In this document: positions 15,633 through 23,169 of the stretch, one piece after another
Numbering within the stretch: position 1 is the stretch's first letter
Layout: each line of letters opens with the position of its first letter
From: Bacteroidota bacterium
GTDB taxonomy: Bacteria > Bacteroidota > Bacteroidia > Chitinophagales > Saprospiraceae
Length of the DNA stretch: 38,679 nucleotides
Assembly: GCA_024743405.1 (NCBI GenBank)
Contig: JANSWP010000070.1
Coordinates: 1 to 38,679, forward strand
Direction of reading: 5' to 3'
Made by a program: the position numbers and the translations under genes
The notes under the pieces: generated by a model
Seen by the model: the letters and a program-made list of their open reading frames with translations, nothing else
Told to the model about the DNA's origin: nothing
Databases searched by the model: none

Positions 15633-18212
15633 TTAATTCAATATCACCTCCGAAACTCTACTGCCTCTACCTTTTGAGTTAAACACTCTAAACTTCATAA
15701 CACCTTCGATATCAGTTGGAGATTTGTATTCTGGAGAATTAACTGTGGGCTCTTTCCCGTTTCTTTCAAATCGAATTGTCATACCTGGAAAAGAAGTATT
15801 TGCTTCTGCTTTTCCATTGCGAATCATGACTCCTGGAGGTGGAATCCGGTAGTCATAACCGCCAAAAAGATGATCCAATCGAACTAATTCTTTTTGCCCT
15901 AAAATATTGGCAAAACTGTTCCATGATTTATCCATAGCTTCCATTCGTAGAGAGTCCTCTTGAATGGTTGCCCATTCTGGAGCGCTTGCCCAAGCTCGTT
16001 GGACAAGACCAAACATTTTTGGAAAATAATAGTATTCCAACATATCCGAGCCTTTAATGGTCTCCCCCCACAATTGTCCTTGAATCCCTAGAAGGTTCTT
16101 GGCACCTTCTGCTGTCAACCGTTCCATATCTTTATAATCCTCTTTTACATTAAAGGGCTTACCTTTCGCATCTTCTTTGGTAGATTGAAAGACATCATAA
16201 GGCAAAAATTCGAGGGCTTTTCGGGTATTTACAAAGCCACCCCAATAAAATCCAGGTTCTTTTGGGTCTTTGTCATAAGCCAAATCAAAGTACAAATGGG
16301 TGACATTGCATAGTACAGTCGGATAACCCGCATTTGCCAATCGATATCCTAAATCTTGGTTGCCCCAAAGGTTATTCCATACATAAGGAATAAAGTCTTT
16401 ATCTACAAACGCTGGATTGGGCTCATTGCCTTCGTCCGTTTTTCGAAGTGCGATTTCTTCCCATCCTCCCATTGCTAATTTGTATTTGGAAAGAATTTGA
16501 GAGATCCGGTCTCGGAAATAATAACTTAAATCACTAGGAAGCGCATATTCCTTATTTTCGGCAAGGAATTTTTCGCAAATCGGTGATGCTTCCCAAACCC
16601 CTTCAGGCACTTCGTCTCCACCTGTATGTAAAGTGTGTAAAGGCACACCTGCTGTTTCATACATTCCTTTGATCTCCGTCACCACTGTTTCATAAAAATG
16701 ATAAACAGATTCTCGACATGGGCATATGACATTGTCTGTAAAATCTTGTACAGATTTGTATTCAGACCGATCATCCAAATCACTCAAAAGAAATGCTTCT
16801 GCTTCTGCTTTTTTACCTTCTGCATTTAGTTTTTGGTATCTAGCCTCCATAGCTTTTATAGCTGCTCGAGCATGACCTGGAACATTGATTTCCGGAATGA
16901 CTTCTACATGTCGGTTATTCGCGTATTTTAATATTTCGATAAAGTCTTCTTGTGTGTAAAAACCACTTCCATTGGAAGTTTTAGGGTCAGCATTAGGTCC
17001 CGAACCGTAGGAAGGCTGCAAATAGTTTTTTTCATTTAAAGTATGTCCCCTAAAGCCACTAATAGTCGTAAGTTCAGGGAGTTGTTTGATTTCTAATCGC
17101 CAACCTTCATCTTCAGTAAGGTGAAAATGAAGCTTATTCAACTTATAAAACGCCATTGCGTCGATAAGCTTTTTAACAGCATTTTTATCTTGAAAATTTC
17201 GTGCAACGTCCAAATGTATACCTCGATAACCAAATCGAGGAGCATCTGATATGGTTAATTTGGGTATTTCAATCTGCTCGGCTTGTGTATGAAATACATC
17301 AATTGGGAAAAGCTGAATCAAACTTTGTATTCCATAAAAAACACCTGCTGCATCACCACCTTGAATTTCAATCTTATCTTGTTTCAATTCCAAAACATAA
17401 GACTCGGATTTCTTACCATTGATGGGTGTATTTTCGACTATTTTTAGCAAGATTGCCTTCTTGTCATGTTGTTCGTTATCGATGAGTTGGATGTCTGTTT
17501 TGAAAATATCTTCAAGCCTATCTTTTAAATGATTTGCCTCTTTTTCTAATCCTGTTTGATAATGAATCTTTGTAGATGCATCAATGATTACACTACCTTC
17601 TTGTCGGGCAAATTCAAAGGGAGTCGGTAAAATAGACATGGAAATTAGCTCTTCTTCTATTAAATCTACTTTTTCGTTTTCTATGAAGCGCGATTCAGGC
17701 GTTACCGGCAGGTGGAAATCATTTTTATGTCGATTAAGTTGCGCTGGTGTTGTGAAGGGGGTGATCGTATAATCTTGAATGACTTTTGTACGTTCGTTTC
17801 CCGCTTTATCCAATTCTACAATATAAATACCATGAGGGGCATCACTTTCTTTAATCAACCAATCCGTCATGTCATAAGTTATTGTTGTACGCTCACCAGG
17901 TTGCAATTCGAAATTTTCTTTAGGCGAGATTCTATAGAAATCACCATTAATTTGCTCAATGTTGGCAATACCATCTACTTTCTTAATTTGGCGATTGGTT
18001 TGATTGTAATAAATCGCCCAATCCGTATTTCCAATGACGCTATTACCTGCGTTTCTTATGGTGAAGGCAGCTCTACAGCCAGTATTCTCACCAATATCAT
18101 TACTAATTATTCCCCAATTGATAGAAAGATTAGCGGTATTTTTATCATTAACACATTGCGAATTCATTAGAACAATTATTGCTAAAAAGATGAGTTGAAA
18201 AATTCGTTTCAT
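15633..18212 (-). CDS. Beta-N-acetylhexosaminidase, GH20, lipoprotein
   Basis: An 859-residue exported enzyme that removes terminal N-acetylhexosamine from chitin-type or glycan substrates. The signal peptide ends in the lipobox NSQC, with Cys20. Order of domains: CHB_HEX-type beta-domain (about 27-155), GH20b alpha/beta domain (about 195-315), catalytic TIM barrel (about 325-770) and a C-terminal beta segment. The barrel has YRGIHLDVARNF, KLHFHLTEDEGWR, PEINVPGHARAAI and the catalytic HTGGDEVPEGVW pair Asp533-Glu534, as in substrate-assisted GH20 enzymes. It probably sits on the cell surface or in the periplasm. The 3' end abuts the hairpin cluster. Confidence 0.95.
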   Translation of the reverse strand: MKRIFQLIFLAIIVLMNSQCVNDKNTANLSINWGIISNDIGENTGCRAAFTIRNAGNSVIGNTDWAIYYNQTNRQIKKVDGIANIEQINGDFYRISPKENFELQPGERTTITYDMTDWLIKESDAPHGIYIVELDKAGNERTKVIQDYTITPFTTPAQLNRHKNDFHLPVTPESRFIENEKVDLIEEELISMSILPTPFEFARQEGSVIIDASTKIHYQTGLEKEANHLKDRLEDIFKTDIQLIDNEQHDKKAILLKIVENTPINGKKSESYVLELKQDKIEIQGGDAAGVFYGIQSLIQLFPIDVFHTQAEQIEIPKLTISDAPRFGYRGIHLDVARNFQDKNAVKKLIDAMAFYKLNKLHFHLTEDEGWRLEIKQLPELTTISGFRGHTLNEKNYLQPSYGSGPNADPKTSNGSGFYTQEDFIEILKYANNRHVEVIPEINVPGHARAAIKAMEARYQKLNAEGKKAEAEAFLLSDLDDRSEYKSVQDFTDNVICPCRESVYHFYETVVTEIKGMYETAGVPLHTLHTGGDEVPEGVWEASPICEKFLAENKEYALPSDLSYYFRDRISQILSKYKLAMGGWEEIALRKTDEGNEPNPAFVDKDFIPYVWNNLWGNQDLGYRLANAGYPTVLCNVTHLYFDLAYDKDPKEPGFYWGGFVNTRKALEFLPYDVFQSTKEDAKGKPFNVKEDYKDMERLTAEGAKNLLGIQGQLWGETIKGSDMLEYYYFPKMFGLVQRAWASAPEWATIQEDSLRMEAMDKSWNSFANILGQKELVRLDHLFGGYDYRIPPPGVMIRNGKAEANTSFPGMTIRFERNGKEPTVNSPEYKSPTDIEGVMKFRVFNSKGRGSRVSEVILN

Positions 18213-18234
18213 AGATGTAATCTCTTTTTGACGG

Positions 18235-18242
18235 CAAACTTA
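18235..18242 (-). promoter_or_regulatory. Candidate -7 box for the GH20 gene
   Basis: On the minus strand the sequence reads TAAGTTTG, matching the Bacteroidota TAnnTTTG consensus, 22 bases before the GH20 ATG. No clear -33 TTTG partner is visible, so support is modest. Confidence 0.3.
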
Positions 18243-18367
18243 AGCAGTTAACTCATTTTTTTAGAAATTTCGAGATTTTTTCAGCGTTCCTATTCTGCAA
18301 AATTGGAATAGAAACTGGCGATAACTTAAAGTGAAACTCTCCCAAACCTACTTTTATTAGGACGCTT

Positions 18368-19555
18368 TCATTCCATAAATCTAACCTCTTCTCTCAGGAT
18401 GGTGTCAGGACTTAATGCCCGCCATCTAAAGCGATTTAATCGTGGATCTTCAATGTTTTCTGCTGCATTAGCAATCAATGAACCTAGTACAGGTGCCATT
18501 TTAAAGCCGTGGCCACTGCCACCTGCTCCAATGGTTAATCCGCTTAAATTTGGATGCTGATCAATCCAAAAATCTCCATCAAGTGTATCACAATATAGAC
18601 AACGGCGGGTATAAACAATAGGGTCGTTTGCAAGGGAAGGAAAGGTGTTTTCTAGAAAATGGCGAAAAGATTCAACGTCTTTTTGGGTAACAACTCGCTC
18701 ATCTTTTTCAGGATGTAGTTTCAATCCAACACCATGGTTGGCAATTTTTATAACTTTTTCGTGTGGATGCATCGGGAAACCATACCAACCTGTATTCGAG
18801 GTGTCAGCAGAGAATACGGATAGGTTTGGATAGGAAAATAACTCAGGCCGGCTTGGTTTTACATGAAAGACTGCGTGGCCTGTCACATTCATAAAGGGTT
18901 GTAATTCTGGAATTAAGTAAGGAGTATATGCTCCTGCGCAAATGATGGTATGCCCGGCCTTGAATTCAGCACCTTCTTTTGTCTTAATACCTAATACTTG
19001 ATTGTTTGATCGCACCAACTCAATGGCAGTCTGACCTTCGAAAACAGAAACGCCTAGTTGACGGCCATATTCAGTTAGTTTTTCAACCACTCGTCCGGAT
19101 TCTGCATAACCTGCTTTTTTATGGTAAAACCCGTCTATATAAACACCTTTTTTGAAGGCGGGGAAACGGGTTGAAATGGTCTCTCCCTGCATTCTCTCCG
19201 GTTGATGTCCTTTTGAGATTAAATGATTATAACTCACCTTTTCAAAATTTTGTTTTTCAGATTCCATTGACGCTCTGCAGGCGAGCATAAAACCAACCTC
19301 ATGGTATAAGGTTTCACCAAACAACTTATTCCAATTATGCCAGATATCGATGCATTCGTTGGCCATCTCCAAATAAAAAAGATCCGAACCATACTCCATT
19401 CTAACAATTTTATTGATATCTGTAGAAGCGGCCAATGGATGGGGAATTTTATCTGGATTTATGATACAAACCTCATAATCTCTTTTGCGTAATTCAATGG
19501 CTGTCGTAATACCAAAAATGCCTGCACCAACGATTAGAAAGTCAAATTTTTTCAT
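18368..19555 (-). CDS. FAD-dependent amine oxidase, sarcosine oxidase/SolA-like
   Basis: A 395-residue DAO-family flavoenzyme, the length of monomeric sarcosine oxidase. The Rossmann motif is at the start (MKKFDFLIVGAGIFGITTAI). The segment RRCLYCDTLDGDFWID places Cys319 where monomeric sarcosine and N-methyltryptophan oxidases bind FAD covalently, and GGSGHGFKMAP is the usual C-terminal FAD-contact motif. Expected reaction: oxidation of a secondary amino acid to imine and H2O2; the substrate is unknown. A longer in-frame start at 19657 exists, but it adds 34 residues that overlap palindromic element B, so the ATG at 19555 directly before the FAD motif is preferred. It is followed by the GH20 gene on the same strand after 155 bases. 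Confidence 0.9.
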   Translation of the reverse strand: MKKFDFLIVGAGIFGITTAIELRKRDYEVCIINPDKIPHPLAASTDINKIVRMEYGSDLFYLEMANECIDIWHNWNKLFGETLYHEVGFMLACRASMESEKQNFEKVSYNHLISKGHQPERMQGETISTRFPAFKKGVYIDGFYHKKAGYAESGRVVEKLTEYGRQLGVSVFEGQTAIELVRSNNQVLGIKTKEGAEFKAGHTIICAGAYTPYLIPELQPFMNVTGHAVFHVKPSRPELFSYPNLSVFSADTSNTGWYGFPMHPHEKVIKIANHGVGLKLHPEKDERVVTQKDVESFRHFLENTFPSLANDPIVYTRRCLYCDTLDGDFWIDQHPNLSGLTIGAGGSGHGFKMAPVLGSLIANAAENIEDPRLNRFRWRALSPDTILREEVRFME

Positions 19556-19628
19556 ATTGCAAATGTGTATATTCGAAAGGAAATAATCGATAATCGACCC
19601 GCTATTTTTTATTAGGAATAGAGGTAGA

Positions 19629-19796
19629 TTAAGTGCTTGGACAGGAATAAGTATCATATTTGACGAAAACTATTTTTTTGCCAGACGAGGCAAAAAGCAT
19701 AGGCATATCCTTGGATATGGCGAGCATTTTTAACGAAATATGGTAAAAAAATAGTCCGTCACAATATGTGTGAGTTATTTCTGTCCAAGCACTTAA
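19629..19796 (+). repeat. Long palindromic element, copy B
   Basis: A 168-bp element with a perfect 16-bp terminal inverted repeat, TTAAGTGCTTGGACAG at 19629-19644 and its complement at 19781-19796, and long imperfect pairing inward (CATATT, CTATTTTTTT). The core is CCAGACGAGGC, then the small hairpin CATATCC-TT-GGATATG, then GCGAG and TTAACG. It is about 90% identical to copy C at 31835. It lies in the 512-base gap between divergent FAD-oxidase and S9-peptidase genes. Confidence 0.9.
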
Positions 19797-19920
19797 TTAT
19801 TATTTAAAGTTAAATTAAGGTAGACTTTAAACCTGTATCTGATATTTGAGTATCATTTTGTTGCTGATAAAGCATAATTAAATCTTTAATCATTCTCTCC
19901 AATTTAATGTCGCTAACTGT

Positions 19921-19959
19921 ATGAGTTTAAGTCGCCCGGCTTGAACTCATTCTTTTTTG
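19921..19959 (+). terminator. Terminator-like hairpin without an upstream gene
   Basis: ATGAGTTTAAG at 19921-19931 pairs with CTTGAACTCAT at 19940-19950 (11 bp, one G-U), with a GC-rich loop region, and is followed by TCTTTTTT. On the plus strand this is a classic intrinsic terminator, 118 bases before the S9 peptidase start, with no plus-strand gene before it. It could end a small RNA, or act as a leader attenuator. The rest of 19797-20067 shows no gene. Confidence 0.5.
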
Positions 19960-20067
19960 TAGAGTCAAAAATTGCTTTCCTTTTATTATTGCAATATACC
20001 AGCATTTTAAAGTAGATTGATTTTACTAAATTCACCGCCCAATTGTTTCACATTTAAATATGAACAA

Positions 20068-22527
20068 ATGAATATTCAATATCCTAACCTATTACGTTCT
20101 ATTTTAATAATTATGATGACAACTACTTTTTTGACGATGCAGGCCCAAGATGATGTAGGCTACCGAATGCCTTCGAAAGCCATAGCTGATTTAATAGATG
20201 CACCACCGACACCTTCTGCAAGTTTAAGTCCAAATTATGAATGGATGTTGCTCTTAAATAGACCTAGTATGCCATCCATTGAAGAAGTGGCTCAAGAAGA
20301 ACTTAGGATCGCAGGCATTCGAATAAATCCAAAAACCAACGGATCGAGTCGAGCAAGTCATTATAATGGGATGACGTTAAAATCGGTAGCTAAGGGAAAA
20401 GATAAAAAAGTTACTGGACTTCCAGAAAACCCAAGATTTCAGAATGTTAGTTGGTCTAGTAATGGTTCTAAAATAGCTTTTACGAATACCGTGTCAGATG
20501 GTATTGAATTATGGATGGTTGATGTAGCGACGGCGACGGCTAAGAAAATGACTAATGATTATGTCAATGATGCGATGGGCGGTTTACCTTATCGTTGGTT
20601 TGATGGGGGTAAAAGTTTAATTTATAAGGCTATTTTGACAAGGCGAGGGATGCCTCCTAAGGCTTCTATTAAGCCACAAGGTCCGGTCATTCAAAATAAT
20701 GAAGGCAATACAGCTGCTGTCCGAACCTATCAAGATTTATTGAAAAATCAGCACGATGAAAACCTATTTGATTATTATACCACAGCGCAATTAAAGGTGT
20801 TGAAGTTATCTGATGGTTCGACTAGCGCATTTGGCGAACCAGGGATTATCAAAGGGTTTTCGCCTTCGCCGGATAATCAATATATTATGATTAGCCGCAT
20901 CAAAAAGCCTTATTCTTATATCGTACCATATAGCCGTTTTCCTTTTACACAAGTTGTTTATGGTGCAAAAGGGAATCCTATCAGAGAGCTCGCTAATATA
21001 CCCGCTGCCGAAGATATTCCTAAAGGATTTGGTGCAACTCGTGAAGGAGCACGGAACTTCACATGGAGAGCAGATAAAGCTGCTTCGGTCTATTGGGTAG
21101 AGGCACAGGATGGAGGTGATCCTCGAAAGGAGGCAGAAATACGTGACCAACTTTTTTCTTTGGATGCACCTTTTAAAGGGGAACCTAAAAAGGGCATTTC
21201 ATTCAAATTGCGTTATGGCGGTGTCACCTGGGGTGATGGAGGTTTAGCTATGTCGAGTGAATGGTGGTGGCAAACGCGTCAAAGAGTAATGTCTTCTTGG
21301 AGTCCTGATAATCCTTCCGCTGGTAAAAAGGTACTTTTTGATAGAAACTGGGAAGATCAGTATAGTGATCCTGGTAACTTTGAAATGACGCAAAATGAAT
21401 ACGGACGTTATGTATTGATGACTGCTGACGGTGGGAAAACACTTTATTTACGTGGACAAGGAGCTTCACCAGAAGGGAATAGACCTTTTGTAGACAAGAT
21501 GAATTTAGCCACAAAAGAAACGACTCGCTTATGGCGATCCGAAGCACCTTATTACGAAAATCCAATTTCTATTATAGATGCCGAAAAAGGAATTGTCTTA
21601 ACGCTTCGAGAATCGAACTATGAAATTCCGAATTTCTTTATGCGGGATTTAAATTCTGGAAGTAATCGACAAATAACCAATTTCGTCAACCCTTATGCGG
21701 CTTTAAAAGAGATCAAAAAAGAATTCATTAAATATAAAAGAAAAGATGGAGTGGAGTTGACCGGAACACTTTATACTCCTCCTGGATACGACAAAGAAAG
21801 AGATGGTAGATTACCCGTTGTAATGTGGGCTTATCCTCAAGAGTTTAAGAGTAAATCAGCGGCTGGTCAAGTTACTGATTCGCCTTATCGATTCATCCGA
21901 GTAGGATGGTATTCTCCTATTCTTTGGGTGATGGAAGGATATGCTGTCTTAGATGATTTTGGAATGCCTATTATTGGTGAAGGAAAGGAGGAACCCAATG
22001 AGACATTTGTCGAGCAACTTACTACAGGCGCAGAGGCTGCCATTGATAAAATTGTCGAAATGGGTGTTGCAGACCGTGATCGTTGTGCTGTCGGAGGGCA
22101 TTCTTATGGTGCATTTATGACGGCCAATTTAATGGCGCATACAGATCTTTTTGCGGCTGGAATTGCTAGAAGTGGTGCTTATAACCGAACATTAACGCCC
22201 TTTGGTTTTCAATCCGAAGAACGCACTTTTTGGGAAGCGTCGGATACTTATTTTAAAATGTCGCCCTTTATGCATGCCGATAAGATCAAAGAGCCTTTGC
22301 TCTTAGTACATGGTGAAGCCGATAATAACTCGGGTACCTACCCTATGCAAAGTGAGCGGTTTTACAGTGCTTTGAAAGGGCATGGTACGACGACTCGTTT
22401 GGTTATGTTGCCACATGAAAGTCATGGTTATCGCGCAAAGGAATCTGTCATGCATGTAGCTTGGGAGACTGGGCAATGGTTAGATAAGCATGTGAAGAAT
22501 AAAAAGAAGGATAAAGCTAAGCCTTAA
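20068..22527 (+). CDS. S9 family peptidase (prolyl oligopeptidase / glutamyl endopeptidase-like)
   Basis: An 819-residue exported serine peptidase. An N-terminal hydrophobic segment ending TFLTMQAQ is the signal peptide. A beta-propeller follows (WSSNGSKIAFTN, SPSPDNQYIMISR, FTWRADKA blades), then the alpha/beta-hydrolase domain from about residue 555. The catalytic triad is Ser679 in GGHSYGAF, Asp752 in VHGEADNNSG and His786 in PHESHGYR. The N-terminus (YRMPSKAIADLIDAPPTP) resembles the S9D glutamyl-endopeptidase group known from plant chloroplasts and bacteria. Likely role: periplasmic or surface peptide degradation. The ATG at 20068 is chosen because it immediately precedes the signal peptide; an upstream in-frame ATG at 20017 would add 17 unlikely residues. 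A strong terminator follows. Confidence 0.92.
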   Translation: MNIQYPNLLRSILIIMMTTTFLTMQAQDDVGYRMPSKAIADLIDAPPTPSASLSPNYEWMLLLNRPSMPSIEEVAQEELRIAGIRINPKTNGSSRASHYNGMTLKSVAKGKDKKVTGLPENPRFQNVSWSSNGSKIAFTNTVSDGIELWMVDVATATAKKMTNDYVNDAMGGLPYRWFDGGKSLIYKAILTRRGMPPKASIKPQGPVIQNNEGNTAAVRTYQDLLKNQHDENLFDYYTTAQLKVLKLSDGSTSAFGEPGIIKGFSPSPDNQYIMISRIKKPYSYIVPYSRFPFTQVVYGAKGNPIRELANIPAAEDIPKGFGATREGARNFTWRADKAASVYWVEAQDGGDPRKEAEIRDQLFSLDAPFKGEPKKGISFKLRYGGVTWGDGGLAMSSEWWWQTRQRVMSSWSPDNPSAGKKVLFDRNWEDQYSDPGNFEMTQNEYGRYVLMTADGGKTLYLRGQGASPEGNRPFVDKMNLATKETTRLWRSEAPYYENPISIIDAEKGIVLTLRESNYEIPNFFMRDLNSGSNRQITNFVNPYAALKEIKKEFIKYKRKDGVELTGTLYTPPGYDKERDGRLPVVMWAYPQEFKSKSAAGQVTDSPYRFIRVGWYSPILWVMEGYAVLDDFGMPIIGEGKEEPNETFVEQLTTGAEAAIDKIVEMGVADRDRCAVGGHSYGAFMTANLMAHTDLFAAGIARSGAYNRTLTPFGFQSEERTFWEASDTYFKMSPFMHADKIKEPLLLVHGEADNNSGTYPMQSERFYSALKGHGTTTRLVMLPHESHGYRAKESVMHVAWETGQWLDKHVKNKKKDKAKP

Positions 22528-22607
22528 CCTTTTGAATTCATACGTAACGTATTTCAAGTATCTATAGCCTACAATTATTATTTTTGATATTGGGGTGATA
22601 GGAGGCG

Positions 22608-22647
22608 AAAAATGCAGGAAAGTAAAAAGCTTTCGCTGCATTTTTTG
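22608..22647 (+). terminator. Rho-independent terminator after the S9 peptidase
   Basis: AAAAATGCAG and the following GAAAG pair with CTTTC and CTGCATTTTT, with a single bulged base and a six-base loop, followed by a T-run at 22641-22646. It lies about 80 bases beyond the peptidase stop. In the 405-base gap 22528-22932, this and the feo promoter box are the only structures I can support; a 72-codon frame across the hairpin is not credible. Confidence 0.8.
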
Positions 22648-22861
22648 TCTAGTCATTCGTCCGCTAAATTTATTTTCTCTTTATTGGTCAGATGATGAAG
22701 GTAATTCTTATAATTTCATGACAAATCTCTACCTAGTATTAGGTATTATGTTCTACACATTTATGACTAGTCAGCTTTTTATTTTCTCATTTATGGCTAT
22801 ACCTACAATGTAAAGCCACTATCTTTGGTTATCTAAAAAGAATCTAAATAAGAAGATTTTT

Positions 22862-22869
22862 TACCTTTG
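22862..22869 (+). promoter_or_regulatory. Candidate -7 box for feoAB
   Basis: TACCTTTG matches the Bacteroidota TAnnTTTG -7 consensus 63 bases before the feoA ATG. A second match, TATCTTTG, lies at 22820-22827. Neither has a convincing -33 element at the usual spacing. I see no obvious Fur-type palindrome. Confidence 0.4.
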
Positions 22870-22932
22870 CGATTCAAATCATTAATCCTTATTTAATGAT
22901 TGATAAAACAGCGACTAAAACAGCACGAATTT

Positions 22933-23160
22933 ATGACTACACAGCGCGTAACGCAACTTCAAAAAGGGCATTCTGGGACAGTCATTCGATTTACTGATGA
23001 TAAAATTGCAAGCAAGCTATTGTCAATGGGTGTATTGCCCAAAAGCGTGATCAGAATGATTAAGATTGCCCCGTTTAATGGCGGTTATTATTTGAAAGTT
23101 GATGGGAACAACCTTGCAGTTCGCGTAAGTGAGGCAGAGAATATAGTCGTTGAATTGTAA
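22933..23160 (+). CDS. feoA: FeoA, ferrous iron transport accessory protein
   Basis: A 75-residue SH3-like FeoA-domain protein of normal family size. It begins TQRVTQLQKGHSGTVIRF, contains a KLLSMGVLPKSVIRMIK core and ends NLAVRVSEAENIVVEL, as FeoA proteins do. It acts in the cytoplasm with FeoB in Fe(II) uptake. A longer frame from a TTG at 22900 exists, but the ATG at 22933 gives the canonical length. The stop is followed after 9 bases by feoB, so the two form an operon. Confidence 0.93.
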   Translation: MTTQRVTQLQKGHSGTVIRFTDDKIASKLLSMGVLPKSVIRMIKIAPFNGGYYLKVDGNNLAVRVSEAENIVVEL

Positions 23161-23169
23161 AAGGAAAAA

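Noticed and set aside
22595-22813. 72-codon plus-strand reading frame after the S9 peptidase
   Set aside because: It spans the strong terminator hairpin at 22608-22647 and has no recognisable features or promoter.
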